Source: Trichobilharzia regenti (taxonomy: Eukaryota; Platyhelminthes; Trematoda; Strigeidida; Schistosomatidae). From it: 64,000 nucleotides of DNA. Below, one piece after another: positions 11,277 through 22,384 of this stretch (position 1 is its first letter; every line of letters begins with the position of its first letter). Under the pieces are notes generated by a model. It ran no database searches and had not been told where the DNA came from. It saw only the letters and a list, made by a program, of their open reading frames with translations. The stretch is from the NCBI GenBank assembly GCA_944472135.2, contig CALYDD020000393.1:124001-188000 (forward strand), written 5' to 3'. Made by a program: the position numbers and the translations under genes.

Positions 11277-11637
11277 GGAAGTTTGGGAGTTTACTTATTT
11301 TACAAATTCGAATGTACGTCTGTGTCTAAACTTGATGCACGGCTGCTGCCTTATGTACAGGTTGAATTCTGTTTATAACCAGAAGTTTATATCTTGTAAA
11401 AATGCTTCTAATATATGGAAACTTTTCAAAGAAATTACTAGTGGTAAGCAAATGAATAGTATTCCTTATTCATTTGATGTGTATACACTAAACAAGTCTT
11501 TCACACATTCTCCCACAAATGTCAAACTTTCTAGTGTTACAATAGTTAATGAAACCTACTTCCCTGGTTTTAATACAAATGATGTTCTAAAATGTCTCCA
11601 GTCGCTGAACCTTTCTTGTAGCTTAGCTCCAGATGGT
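11277..11637 (+). pseudogene. CR1-like LINE fragment in the left arm
   Basis: The frame gives VYNQKFISCKNASNIWKLFKEITSGKQ, then NVLKCLQSLN-type sequence and SLAPDG. This is the linker between endonuclease and reverse transcriptase of the LINE family also seen at 62400-62690, where the nucleotides are clearly related. It breaks off at 11637, the inner edge of the palindrome arm. Confidence 0.75.
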
Positions 11638-11815
11638 AGGTAAGAGCAACAAGTCTAGATTTAAAACATGTTCTAGTAGATGACTTAAGTATGGGTACAA
11701 TTTTAATGTTCTTCCAAACGGCTGGTACGACATTTCTGGAAACAAATTCATTAAATATGTCACTGAGAGGATAACAAAGGATATCTGCACATTTTTTAGG
11801 AATAACACTAAGCAA
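11638..11815. other. 178-bp loop of the palindrome
   Basis: The loop is present once. Read on the minus strand it continues the LINE frame of the right arm (IPKKCADILCYPLSDIFNEF, then RNVVPAVWKNIKIVPI). The right arm plus loop is therefore the original arrangement, and the left arm is the added inverted copy that lacks this part. Confidence 0.8.
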
Positions 11816-12187
11816 ACCATCTGGAGCTAAGCTACAAGAAAGGTTCAGCGACTGGAGACATTTTAGAACATCATTTGTATTAAAACCAGGGAAGTAGGTT
11901 TCATTAACTATTGTAACACTAGAAAGTTTGACATTTGTGGGAGAATGTGTGAAAGACTTGTTTAGTGTATACACATCAAATGAATAAGGAATACTATTCA
12001 TTTGCTTACCACTAGTAATTTCTTTGAAAAGTTTCCATATATTAGAAGCATTTTTACAAGATATAAACTTCTGGTTATAAACAGAATTCAACCTGTACAT
12101 AAGGCAGCAGCCGTGCATCAAGTTTAGACACAGACGTACATTCGAATTTGTAAAATAAGTAAACTCCCAAACTTCCGTACATAACAA
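11638..12187 (-). pseudogene. CR1-like LINE fragment in loop and right arm
   Basis: On the minus strand a single frame of about 200 codons covers the region before and into the reverse transcriptase: WKLFKEITSGKQ, SLAPDG, KKCADILCYPLSDIF and NVVPAVWKNIKIVPI. It ends in FKSRLVALTYHLEL, a decayed form of the FRPIAITSPFL motif. The match to 62400-62880 is close. The fragment stops where the copied left arm begins. Confidence 0.75.
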
Positions 12188-13145
12188 ATAATAGACACTA
12201 CACAGTGAGTAGTCAGAGGACTAATCTAGTCAAACCAGGCACCCGATAGTTCAATGAAATGTTCGCCAACCACACAAACAGACGGTACGGATTCGACTCC
12301 CACCTCAAACACACTCCTAAACCTCGTCTATGGTTAATTAACTAGCCAATGGTAAGGCCAGAATAAAGAGAGAAGGTTGACAGTAAGGCTACCACCTATC
12401 CCAACCTTAACACAGACACACTGTTGGGATATCTAGCAGAAAATAAAACCTGTTTTTAAAAAAAGAACAAAGTTAAAACAAAACTATGAAGAGATGATTA
12501 TTACCTTTGAGAGGAAAGCGAGTTGACAGCCTGACATTTATTAATCTCCAGTTTGTTAGAATTTTTTGGTGTATCCTTGTCCACTGAATTGGATGCTGTT
12601 TGAAGCCATTGTATTGTGCCATTAAAGGATTTGCTGACACTACTTCTTGAAGAAGAAGAAGAAGAGACATCATTCATGTCAGGCGATAAAGTGACTGAAT
12701 GCTTTCGACTTGATGACAGAGTAACTGAAGGTTTTGATTTCGGCGATGCCTGACAACCTATAGATCGTTGTGTACACGGTGAACAAGGTGTACACTTTGA
12801 CAGATGAGCAGACAACTGTTCTTCAAGAGCAGTGATCTTTCCCAACTGAAGTAAGAACGAAAACAAAAATGTCGATATTACTAATGATAATAATAATGAT
12901 AATAGCGAAGACGATAGTTGTATCAGACAGAGGAATAGGTATATCCTGCAACTGTAGGGAGGACTTTCGTCTACAAGTATGAAGTTCGGCGTCATTTTCC
13001 TGCAACTTGGCTATATTGTCTAAGCTAATGTCTATCGAAGATATAAGCTGATTAACATCACATCGAGACAAAGAATCGGCTACGACATTGGAATCTCCTT
13101 TGATAAACTGGATGTCTGTTGAGAATTGTGATATGTAATCCAGTT
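11816..13145 (-). repeat. Right arm of the 1.33-kb inverted repeat
   Basis: This is the reverse complement of 10311-11637. It carries the extra three bases near 13120 that give the normal QFSTDIQ reading of RNase H, so this arm appears closer to the ancestral sequence than the left arm at that point. Beyond 13145 the two flanks share nothing. Confidence 0.9.
12505..12845 (-). CDS. Probable captured host coding exon, copy 2
   Basis: This is the inverted copy of 10608-10948, with the same acceptor and donor sites on the minus strand and the same open 113-codon frame. It differs from copy 1 at three residues (Ile to Ala, Arg to Ser, Asn to Lys), all inside the short patch of substitutions, where about ten bases differ in 70. 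Nothing shows that either copy is transcribed. Confidence 0.4.
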
Positions 13146-13965
13146 AGACTTAGAAGAGTCAAACATCGCAGCTGCAGCCTTATTGTTATTCTCCAAAAGT
13201 TTGACTGACTCTGACCTACAGATTGACCCAGTTATCATTTTCTTCGGTCGCACTGCAGTATTTTCGGGGCACATATTCTTCAGGCGGAATGTCGAATGTG
13301 GGACAGTTATTTGCAATCTGCCCTAAAGTTTCTGCGCTGCGTCCGAATCCGAAGCTATTTGGGAAACTGAATACTAAAGAATTTTTTAACACTTACGTTA
13401 AAAAGAACTGTTAACCTCCAAAAATGCACTATAGTACTTGGTACAACAGTACTTTGTAAGAAATAAAGCGAAATACTCGTGAAGGATATCCAATTATATA
13501 TCAAAGGTTACAAGTGCATGAACATTCAGAGGGTTCGTAAAAGTTCCAACAGAATACAACCGAAATGGGTGGAGTTAAAGTATCATAGCCAATGGCAAGA
13601 CCTTTCATAAGTTGACGTAAAAGAAGTCGTCAAATACCGGGAATGCTAAGAAACGTTCATTCTTAATCAAATCATGCCTGACTTTTTGAACCTGTAGAGG
13701 ACAGGTACAGAATTCTATTTATTTACTAGGTGCTTCTTCTTCAAATCTGTACTGTTAGGTAGGTTTACAGCTTTTAAGATTCAGATTTAGGGCCTTTGGT
13801 TAGGGTAAGATTTAGGGTTAGAGTTAGAAGTATGTTGGAGAATAGTGTCATAAATATTAATTGATCTCAAAGTACTATAATCTACGGTCACCTGGACGAG
13901 TGCATCTATTGCGCATGGTATGATTTCCCTATAGATCATCTGTGAAATGACTGAGTGTAGTGGAG
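13146..13965. other. Unassigned sequence between palindrome and gypsy element 2
   Basis: No known motif was found. It contains two TTAGGG-like units near 13795-13825 in a degenerate context, too few to call telomeric. It separates the right arm from the second gypsy element. Confidence 0.3.
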
Positions 13966-14560
13966 CTGATAACCCGGTAGCAGACGCTTTATCTCGCGTA
14001 TGCGTTACGTCGGCGCCACCAACCATCGATTTTAATAAAATGGCCGAACTCTGACTGAAGGATTTGAACTTAGAACACCTGTCAAATAAAACCTCACTGT
14101 AGATAGAACGTGCCCCCCTGCTGAACAGTGAAACAACTATACTTTGCGATATGTCAACGGGCACCCCTCGACCGATTGTCCCCAGATCTTAACACCGCAC
14201 CGTGTTTGAGTCCCTCCACAACCTCTTCCATCCTGACATACGAGCAACGGACAAGTTGATATCGGCCCGGTATCAACCGTGATATGCGTCAGTGGACACG
14301 TACTTGTGTGCAATGCCAACGTGCTAAAGTCACCAAGCATAACATCACGCCGTTGGGGACGTTTGCGACCCCAGATGCTCGGTTCCATCATATACACCTG
14401 GATAGACAGACAGATATAGTAGGGCCCCTGCCCTCGTCAAACGGCTGCTCGTATTTGCTCACATGTGTGGATCGTTTCACACGTTGGCCGGAAGCCATTC
14501 CGATACCAGATGTAATGGCTCAAACCGTCTGCCGTGCCTTCATGGAAGGCTGAGTTGCAT
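13966..14560 (+). pseudogene. RNase H end and integrase N-terminal half of gypsy element 2, broken
   Basis: The element starts abruptly at DNPVADALSR, the end of RNase H. Frames then change several times. The HHCC zinc finger is still readable (HNLFHPDIR, then MRQWTRTCVQCQRAK). The integrase core begins at FHHIHLD. Directly after that catalytic Asp a 12-base insertion (14404-14415) adds four residues before IVGPLPSSNG. The part VDRFTRWPEAIPIPDV follows and a TGA stops it at 14551. It is a different copy from element 1, since both contain the RNase H end, but belongs to the same CsRn1-like group. Confidence 0.8.
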
Positions 14561-15357
14561 ATTTTGGATGTCCCGCAACTGTCACTACCGACCGTGGGCA
14601 ACAATTCGAGTCCGCAAGCTTCAAGAAACTGTTAGAGCTGCTGGGATGCAAACGCATTCGAACAGCCGCGTATCACCCCGCGGCAAATGGGCTAGTAGAA
14701 CATTTCCACCGTCAACTGAAAGCCGCGTTAACGGCAGTAGACAACAGTAGGTGGAGAGATTCGTTGCCATTGGTCCTACTTAGCATCGGTGCTACGCTAA
14801 AAGGGGATCTGCAGTGCTCCCCAGCGGAATTGGTGTACGGTACTACTCTTCGTTTACCAGGTGAGCTTATCGCTCCTCAAGCTTTCGAGCCGAAATTCCC
14901 TGATATTACCTGTTATGCCCACAGTCTTAAAAGTTTGATGCAGCGCATCCGACCCATTTCCATACGTACTCAAAACCGGAAGGTTCATGTCGATCTACTA
15001 CTTGATGAGTTTACGCATGTTTTCGTGCGTCACGACGCCGTACGAAAGCCCTTACAACCACCATATGACGGGCCTTTTAAGGTCCTCAGTCGGAAAGATA
15101 AATTTTTCGTTATTGAGCGATGCGGCTGCCCAGACACTGTAAGCATAGACAGGCTTAAAGCGGCATATATTGAAGAACCTTCACCCTCCCCACCGGCTCA
15201 ATCAAATAGCCCCACTAAACCTAGTCCTCGCCCAGATCCAACTACCTCACCTCCAGTGACGAATGATGATTCTCCTACCGTCACCAGTAAGACCCCTGTC
15301 ACACGTGCTGGTCGACGTGTTCACTGGCCCAAGAGGTTCACTGAATTTCTTCACTGA
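14553..15357 (+). pseudogene. Integrase C-terminal half of gypsy element 2, broken
   Basis: Across frame changes the reading continues with YFGCPATVTTDRGQQFES (second catalytic Asp) and AYHPAANGLVEHFHRQLK (the Glu). From 14764 there is one open frame of 197 codons with SPAELVYGTTLRLPGE, a linker, and the GPY-like end (KPLQPPYDGPFKVLSRKDKFFVIE, then SIDRLKAAYIEE). A Pro/Ser/Thr-rich tail ends in VTRAGRRVHWPKRF. The first stop is at 15355. The purine tract cttaggggg near 15379 marks the start of the 3' LTR. The breaks upstream rule out a functional integrase. Confidence 0.8.
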
Positions 15358-15379
15358 ACTACTCCATAGGTAGTGCTAC

Positions 15380-15600
15380 TTAGGGGGTTTTTATTCCTAG
15401 TCACAATTTGTAATTCAATTTTACTATATTCACTCTATTTGGTTCCGTTTAAGGGAGTAGTCGTTTTTCCCAGTACTAATCCTTTTGATCTTTCTCTCTC
15501 GTTACAGAGAATCCGCAGCAGTTTTTATCCTAATTTTTCATCCATTTCACCTCAAACTACTCGCTAGACCTGTTGGCCTCTAATGTCATCTCGTAAGTCA
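15380..15600 (+). repeat. Probable 3' LTR start of gypsy element 2
   Basis: It follows the purine tract directly. No second copy is in the window, so neither its length nor its ends can be confirmed. Confidence 0.35.
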
Positions 15601-17719
15601 CACCAATTGAGGAATTACGAACAGTATATTATTTTTCGCTGCACAATTCCTTCAGACAAAAAAATTATTTAAAAAAAAGTAAAAAGTAAAGAAAAAAATG
15701 TAAAAAAATAATAAATAAACAAATAAAAAATTTAAAGTCTAAAAATAATTATAAAAAAAGAAACTTCCACTGTATAGTTGAATTGACCGATATATATTTT
15801 TGCGCATAAATGCGTCACTTCTATGCTGTACATAGTAATCCGCTCAATTTATTTTCACAGACTGTACTTTATTCCTTCGGGTTTATGCTCTCCTGCAATT
15901 CATTGATTTTGTGAACCGTACTTGTAAACATTATGCATCATCTTGGTTATACAGTTCGCAGCATAAGCAAAAATTTTTTTCTGTAATGGTAATTACTCAT
16001 AGCTATTGGTTATGTACACACTTCCCTGTAATTTTATAAGTTTTCACAGGTTAGCAACTTCCTTTGTTTTATTTCAGTCTGACGTATTACTTCCATGTTA
16101 CACCAGTTTTCCTCGCAATTATTCCGCACAAGCTTTTGTAGTACCTTTACGCCGATTTTGAAATTTTAACCTCTTCTCCCATCCTCTTCTGTTGCTTTCA
16201 CCCTGTTCCTTCTCATACGCTGGTATAATTATTGCCTTTAAAATTGCTGCTAGGTTCTTTTGAAGCGGAGGAAGGGAGCATTAGTCTAAAATGAAAATTA
16301 GACATAATGAGTCACCTTCCTGCTACGACAGCCTGGGCGGCGGAGGTATACCATCAGACCTCCACATAAGTAAGCTCGTAATAGTACGGAGTCTAAAAAA
16401 AAGAAATTAATCGATGAATAAAAATACAATAAAGAAATACTAAAAACACAAAAGAAAATGAATAAAAAAATAAAAGATAAAGAAAGATAAAAAAACCAAA
16501 CAGCAGAAGTTTGCAACCACACAAGGCACCAGCGTCATTTCCTCTTATATTCCGTCTTACTTCACTACTCATGTACATGCTGCTTCCAAATTGCCTTAAC
16601 TTTTTTTCGTTTGCTTTCTCTCCTTTCGCAAAATGTTTTTTACTGTTACTATCTTCAAACCTTCCCGTTCACTCATTGCTATTGTACAAAGCCGTCCTAC
16701 TTTTGTATGTCGAAGCTTGCTGGTTTCCCACCAACCTTCTAAGGGGTGGGGATAACCTGTAGTGCACATTGTACCCTTGAACTTTTGTTTAAACTCGCTC
16801 ACCGATCGTTTGGCACATCTTGATCTTTTGAGTTGTAACTCCTCCGTACGTTCGTTGGTTCTCTCTCTTGTTGTGCATTCATTCAGCACACTCTCCGAGG
16901 CTCCCACCAGTGACGTCAGCAGATAAGTTGTACAACCTCTTTCTTTATCAAATTTCATATTTCGTTTGTGTAAAATATAACTGTCCCAGATACACATGTC
17001 ATTTCAAGTCTTTTACCTTGATTCTGTTCGTCAGTATTTGCACGTTAAGCAGAGTACAGCTAAGGTCATAAAACGGTGAAGAAGTTTTGTAAGAGTGTTT
17101 AGAATTGAGGTCTACCCTAAGCCGTAATAGCTCTTACAAAACCATCGTATGTCAAAGTAATCAGAAAATATATCTCGGGAATCAATCAATAAGTTTCAGA
17201 AATCTTGGATTCTCAGCTAATTATTTGGTGTGCAGTTTCAGAAGACAAGCGCACACAGTACGTAAGATAGCCATGCTTACCGTTAGTTTCTATTTACTGC
17301 AAGGAATAATTCTCAGCAAATCAATTGCAGGGACATCGACACCTTCAGGATGGCACTTTCCTCACGAAACGGGTATGTAAGATGGAAAAACTACTGGGCC
17401 TTAATCATGTACATTAAACTAGAGGAAAACCGTACATTTCTGCCAGACCTTTGGATGTATGTTTTGTTTCTGAGACATGTAGGAAAGACCCAAGTATGGG
17501 ACATCACTTAAGCCATCATTGCGTTAACATTATGGACCAACCTATGGGTGTCATGAAATCTATTTGTTTTCCTCGTGGTCATGTTAGTGTTGAACTCTAG
17601 GACAGAAAACTCTGTTTTATCAGGTCTAGCTGGTCAACCAGTGTCTACTTTTCACATAAAGAATGCGATAAGATGGTGACAATCAGAATTTATTATATTA
17701 CCATTAGTTATTCTCTATC
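15601..17719. other. AT-rich unassigned stretch
   Basis: A-rich low-complexity sequence lies at 15655-15765 and 16395-16500. Open frames here are short and low in complexity. One 42-base segment at 17331-17372 has a splice acceptor-like and a donor-like edge but nothing else to support it. I see no gene. Confidence 0.3.
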
Positions 17720-17900
17720 CTAACAGGATGCAGAAGCACACATCCGTTTCACTCTGTTCTCCACTATGATTTCTAACTCCATTAAGGAATTCCTGTTAGC
17801 CCCAATTTTCACTTCACACAGTTTTCTCCATGTCACCCTCAGGTGTCCAACCCATCTCCTTTTTCGCCTGCATATTACGCACATGACATCATCCTCTGTA
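17720..17900 (-). pseudogene. Possible LINE 3'-end fragment
   Basis: The minus-strand reading RRKRRWVGHLRVTWRKLCEV, then LMELEIIVENRVKR resembles the last part of RTE-type elements, where a RRKWRWxGH motif is followed by VTWRR and a helix ending in NRxxW. The intervening middle part is missing, so this is a short, decayed piece. The rest of the 132-codon frame around it (to 18118) is not recognisable. Confidence 0.45.
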
Positions 17901-19735
17901 GTGAATACACAACAAAATGTAGGGCCTTCTAAACACCTTGAGTAAGAGTCCGAATGTTTAAAATGCGATTCGCCCGTCAAACTTAAGGTGATATTGTAGG
18001 GTCCCATTTTACGGATAAGAGATGAACGAGCTGACCTATTTAGGAGATTATTGCGCCAGTGCTGACAGGTTGGTTGTTGACTTGATCTCCAAATGAGGAA
18101 GAAAGTTACACTCAGCAAGTTGTGTTATCTTCACTTGCATAATATCCAGCTATAGGTCTGAGGACTTAGTTCCATCGCAGTAGTTTACTTTGTTCTACAA
18201 TACGTCTAGATGACACCACAATTCAAAATGGAAGATATCAGGAAACTAACCGTGCTTGGTCTTAAGTATATGCGTCCAATTTCTTATGTCTTGTGATTTA
18301 GTAAAGCGCCTAGCGTTAATTAAGGATGTGAGGTCAATTAGGGGGATTGAGAAGTTCTGTTAATTGAGATGGCTAGGGAATGTGACACGCACATAAAGCC
18401 ACTGCCATTATCAACAAACTATGTTACCTAAAATAAGACAAGCCAGGAAAGGTGTTAATTGTGGTCGAATCAAAACATACAACTAATCCATGAATTCTGT
18501 TTAAATCACATGAACTGGTGTAGATTGCCTATCTTGGGTCTTCGTCATGCTAGGGATTCATATTTAGAGACGGCTGACACCATGACTCAAAATAATTCAC
18601 AATGATATGGTGATATTTCCGATTGCAAATAGCCTCACTAACTTTCATCTGATTGTTCTTACTTACGTCTATCTTGGTTTTGTTACATTCCTCTTGTCTG
18701 CCGCTGTACCTTTATGAAATGTGATGCATGGTCTCATGTTGATTATTCGGTCTGCATAGAAAACGATGACTGCATAACAAGCCAGTCTCACATCTCTAAT
18801 AATGTAGGTGGGCTAACTGATAACTAGTTTCTGGATTGCACTAGATTAGCAAAAGTAGGAATAGTATTTTCTGGTATGGACTCAGGAACAAGGATGTGCA
18901 CAAAACGAGAAATTTATTTCTCTTCATTCTAACGTTAAATATATTCTACTTCAATTCAAAGGAGGTAAAAGCTTGTATTAATTTAGGAGTAGAAATTCAC
19001 AGGAATAGGTACAGTTTATTCTAATACATGTAGCGAAATCGATCATCGCGTTCAAGTGATGTGGCAGAATGGTCTCTCAAACCTTATCTAAGGGATTTAT
19101 ATTGCTGAAAATGTTATCTGCTTCTTACGATCATTTTGCTGACCTTCACCCCCACAACCAGGCCAATATGCGACTTGAACAGGACCTACCTATTTTTGTG
19201 CCGTCTGCCAACCTCAGTTTCCATCCAGCACTCAATCCCTTCAGTTGTACAAGTAGAACAGGTGGTTATAATCATTTGAATTATGGATTCCGTTCTAGAG
19301 TCATCTCCTGAACCACTTATGTTAGTACTCCGAATAAAACTAAAGATCCAGAACATAAATTTGCACAAAAGTACTTCGTTCAAATTGAAAAAAACAAACG
19401 GCATTTATCAGAAGCAATGCAACCGTAAACGTGATCATATATGCATTCATAAATTCCAATGTTAAGTCCATTTTTGTGATAGCCTTATCAGAAAAAAGCG
19501 TTCATCACAAAAATATGATTTATTTGCGCAATGCATTCCGAACAATCTAACTATCTGTTTACTTGTCAAGTCAGTTTATGTGGAAATCGAAAGGCCAGTT
19601 AAAATAAACAATAGGACAGGGGATTAATTAAGAATCGTAGAAATGATAATCATTACTCAATAAGCAATAAGCCATGCAATTACTCCCTGAAAGATACTTT
19701 TGAACTTGTTACCTGTCTTGTGGATATGACTGTAA
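17901..19735. other. Unassigned sequence
   Basis: A few words at 18340-18400 (RWLGNVTR in one frame) hint at another LINE 3' piece but are too short to call. The 80-codon frame at 19069-19311 has no recognisable domain. Confidence 0.3.
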
Positions 19736-19739
19736 AGAG

Positions 19740-20866
19740 GGGAAAATGTAACCTGTCGAAGTTGATTCTTTGTTGATTAATGTACCTAGAATTATGAGTG
19801 TTGAAAAGATAGTGACTACATATCCTCTAGTTGTCTTTCACTCCCTATTCCTTCAAGAAATTTGAAAGATTTTTTACTTACTGACATTGTCCACTTCACA
19901 TTTGAATGTGAACACTCTCGACAAGTGAATGGCATTGCTATGTGGATTCAGTTAGGATCATTGTTATCTGATATGATATGTGTATATATGTGTCTTACAT
20001 TGAAACCTGTTCAGTATTTTGGCTGCTGAGGTACGTTTTATTAGAGGTACACTGATGATACTGTTGTGATTTGCGATAATCATGAAGATGTAGCCAGTCT
20101 ACTGCATTGACTTAACTCTGTGCAAGGATCACATAAGTCTAATATGTGAGGTAAAAAACTGTAAGCAAGCTGCATTCATAGACATACTTTTGAGTAGGAG
20201 AGAAGACGGTTTAATCAGACGGTCAAGTTATAAAAAACCTACTTGGATAAGGCAGTATTTAAATTTTCAAAATTTCTCTCCAGTACAATATAAGAGAGCC
20301 TTGCTGAAGTGCTTATTCAAGCATATAATGGTGTATTTGTACAGCCAGTGCTATAGATGACGAAAATAGAAAATTGTATGATAAACTGGTCAAGAACAGG
20401 ATCCTCTAGGGCCGGTTTGGAGGCCGACTGGTTCGGTAGCCTACATTCTGTTCCATCGCTAAGGTAGGCGTCTTCATCAAATAAACGTACAATGGGAAAA
20501 TAAACAGGAGCATATTAAGACTAAACTCGATCATCCCTCAAGAGTACTATGCAGACAGGCTCATAATTATCGCGAGAGTTACTCTACATCAGCCCCAACA
20601 CTGTACAAGCTACTAAAGAGCATCTCATTATATATACCAATTCACTTTTTTGTGTGTGCAATCACACATACATAGATAGTAGTAATCGCGCTTCGTACTT
20701 CAGGGTGCGAGAACATATGCCTGAGTCGCTAGGCAAACAAATGGACAGTGAAACATTGATAAACACTCGTGGTAGTCTACGAACTTCGCCTGTCGAAAAA
20801 CACTTAGTTAATATGAATCACGGAATCAATATGAGAACAGCTTTCAAGGTAGTTGACGAAAACTAA
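19740..20866 (+). pseudogene. Penelope-like element: reverse transcriptase end and GIY-YIG endonuclease
   Basis: Read through frame changes, this region gives the order of a Penelope-like element. VDSLLINVP is followed by HFTFE and NGIAMWIQLGSLLSDM (palm), then RYTDDTVVICDN with the catalytic Asp pair near 20050. FIDILLSRREDGLIRRSSYKKPT follows, with YLNFQNFSP (thumb) and KRALLKCLFKH. The end at 20654-20866 is one open frame: CNHTYIDSSNRASYFRVREHMPESL, then VEKHLVNMNHGINMRTAFKV. It matches a GIY-YIG endonuclease in layout (YIG-like Tyr-Ile, Arg, Glu-His, terminal His). Telomere-independent Penelope elements use such an enzyme to cut the target. The first Tyr of GIY and the Gly of YIG are not clear, and there are many stops upstream, so this copy is dead. 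Confidence 0.7.
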
Positions 20867-21205
20867 TCAGGCTTGCATACTGAAATTAAAATTAAGCGCA
20901 CCTTGTACTGAAAACAATTTGTCATCATCCTTAGCCTACCTCGGTTATCCTTATCTGATTACACTGCCAAAATTAGTTTTCATTACGACTATCCTTCATA
21001 GCTTTAAGTCCCTTATCATTTTGTTTATCATAATTGACCTTTCATGTTTTATAAAAACTGACTTGACAAGTAATTTTGTGCAGTATATTTCCGAAACTCT
21101 GATCACACAGACAGAATATTTTTCTGAAAAACTTCGTCATCTTCTAACAACACCACCAAAATTTACTCAAAAGAATAATTGTTTCAAATTCACTTTTCAT
21201 TTCAG
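20867..21205. other. Unassigned sequence after the Penelope-like element
   Basis: An open frame of 130 codons (20853-21245) covers it but has low complexity and no domain; I do not call it a gene. The stretch could be intron before the possible exon that follows. Confidence 0.25.
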
Positions 21206-21355
21206 CCGGCTAAAACAAAGGGAAATGAGAAGAGAAAGGAGATAAGAAGGGATCCTTGTGACGATACACAACCGAAACGCATGATATTTAAAAGCATTGA
21301 TGATTTTGACAAACTCTTTACTGGTATAAAAGAAAATGATGAAATAGAAGAATAA
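21206..21355 (+). CDS. Possible terminal coding exon of an unknown gene
   Basis: A good acceptor (cttttcatttcag) is followed by exactly 50 codons including the stop. They read as a charged, plausible C-terminus: PAKTKGNEKRKEIRRDPCDD, then PKRMIFKSIDDFDKLFTGI and an acidic end. The stop TAA overlaps an AATAAA. No upstream exon was found in the window, and a Penelope-like element lies just before. The protein family is not recognised. It could also be a chance frame. Confidence 0.35.
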   Translation, partial: PAKTKGNEKRKEIRRDPCDDTQPKRMIFKSIDDFDKLFTGIKENDEIEE

Positions 21356-22384
21356 AACTTTAAAATGTTTAAATATGCGCAACTTTCTGTTAATATTTTC
21401 TCTATCATCACACTGATGACTCCACAAGAGGTTGTAAGACAACAGTCCTAAAATTCAAGAATACAAAATTATCAGAATGCTGGACAATCGATGGTAATTG
21501 ACTTTGGCAATTAATACTGAGAACACGTGAAAACCTGGAGTGGAACAGCACTGTGGACATCAGTCTTCAAACTATGCAAGAAGCGCATTTTACTCAGTCA
21601 TTTGTGCTGCATCAGAAAACGTATTTCCAATTATGTAAATACACTAGTTCGTTCTGTTACAGAGACATTGAAATGAATAACCCCGTCACCAAATGTGCTA
21701 TGACTGAGTGTTACTGATTGTCGTTCCCCTTGACTAGACACAACACTATAACAAACTGATCACTTGAAAATATTCCCCACACTCAGATAAACACAGAATT
21801 CAGATTTACCTGAGACAAAAGTGACAACATTGGTAACCTCTTATTATTCAAAACACCGGGTGTACATATATGCATATGTAGTTCACAAATTCACGGAAAT
21901 TTAAGGTACAAATAAATAATCAATATATGATTGGTCGTATCACCTTGCACATCCTCTAAAAATAAACTAATCAGGTTACCGTGTAAATGCACGCATGAAT
22001 CATGACTAAATCAGGGCTAACAACGATAGGTTGCTCATCTTAACACCACCCTTTGTTGATAGATTTTCAATTTGAAGGATCCTTGGAAGATATTTGTAGA
22101 CCTGGGTATACTCCGTCTATTATACCTTCCCCTACCACCAGCTCAAGTAGTGTGCGATCACCGTCTGTCTGTCTGTCTGTTTTCGACATAGAACTTTGCA
22201 CATATGTGCACCAGTTCAAGTCGCCATACTCCCTCCATGTAGCACACAAAGCAAGAGAAGAAAGTAGAAGATATGCATAATAGAGGCAGTAAACAGAGGT
22301 GTGAGACAAAGGAATAGTAGTAATGAAGAACAAAACAGTTTCATTGGAAATCATAAGTCACAAGGAGTGGATACATCTGCGCCA
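21356..22384. other. Unassigned sequence
   Basis: A short (GTCT)n run lies at 22163-22181. No gene or repeat could be assigned. Confidence 0.3.

Larger units (their letters stand above)
10311..11637 (+). repeat. Left arm of a 1.33-kb inverted repeat
   Basis: Each base pairs with the reverse complement in 11816-13145 (paired positions sum to 23453, or 23456 beyond the 3-bp indel). The arm contains, in order, the end of gypsy RNase H and the start of integrase, a probable host exon (10608-10948), a 330-bp spacer and a CR1-like LINE piece (11280-11637). Where I compared the two arms I found one 3-bp difference near 10334 and a cluster of about ten substitutions at 10689-10757. The proteins read from the rest are identical between arms. 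Confidence 0.9.

Noticed and set aside
13790..13835. Telomere-like TTAGGG units
   Set aside because: Only two units in a degenerate context; too few to be an interstitial telomere tract.
20853..21245. Open frame of 130 codons as a membrane protein gene
   Set aside because: The hydrophobic parts come from T/A-rich sequence, there is no start context, and the frame ends inside the possible exon in another phase.
22163..22181. CRISPR-like or satellite array
   Set aside because: It is only a short GTCT run; there are no spaced repeats.
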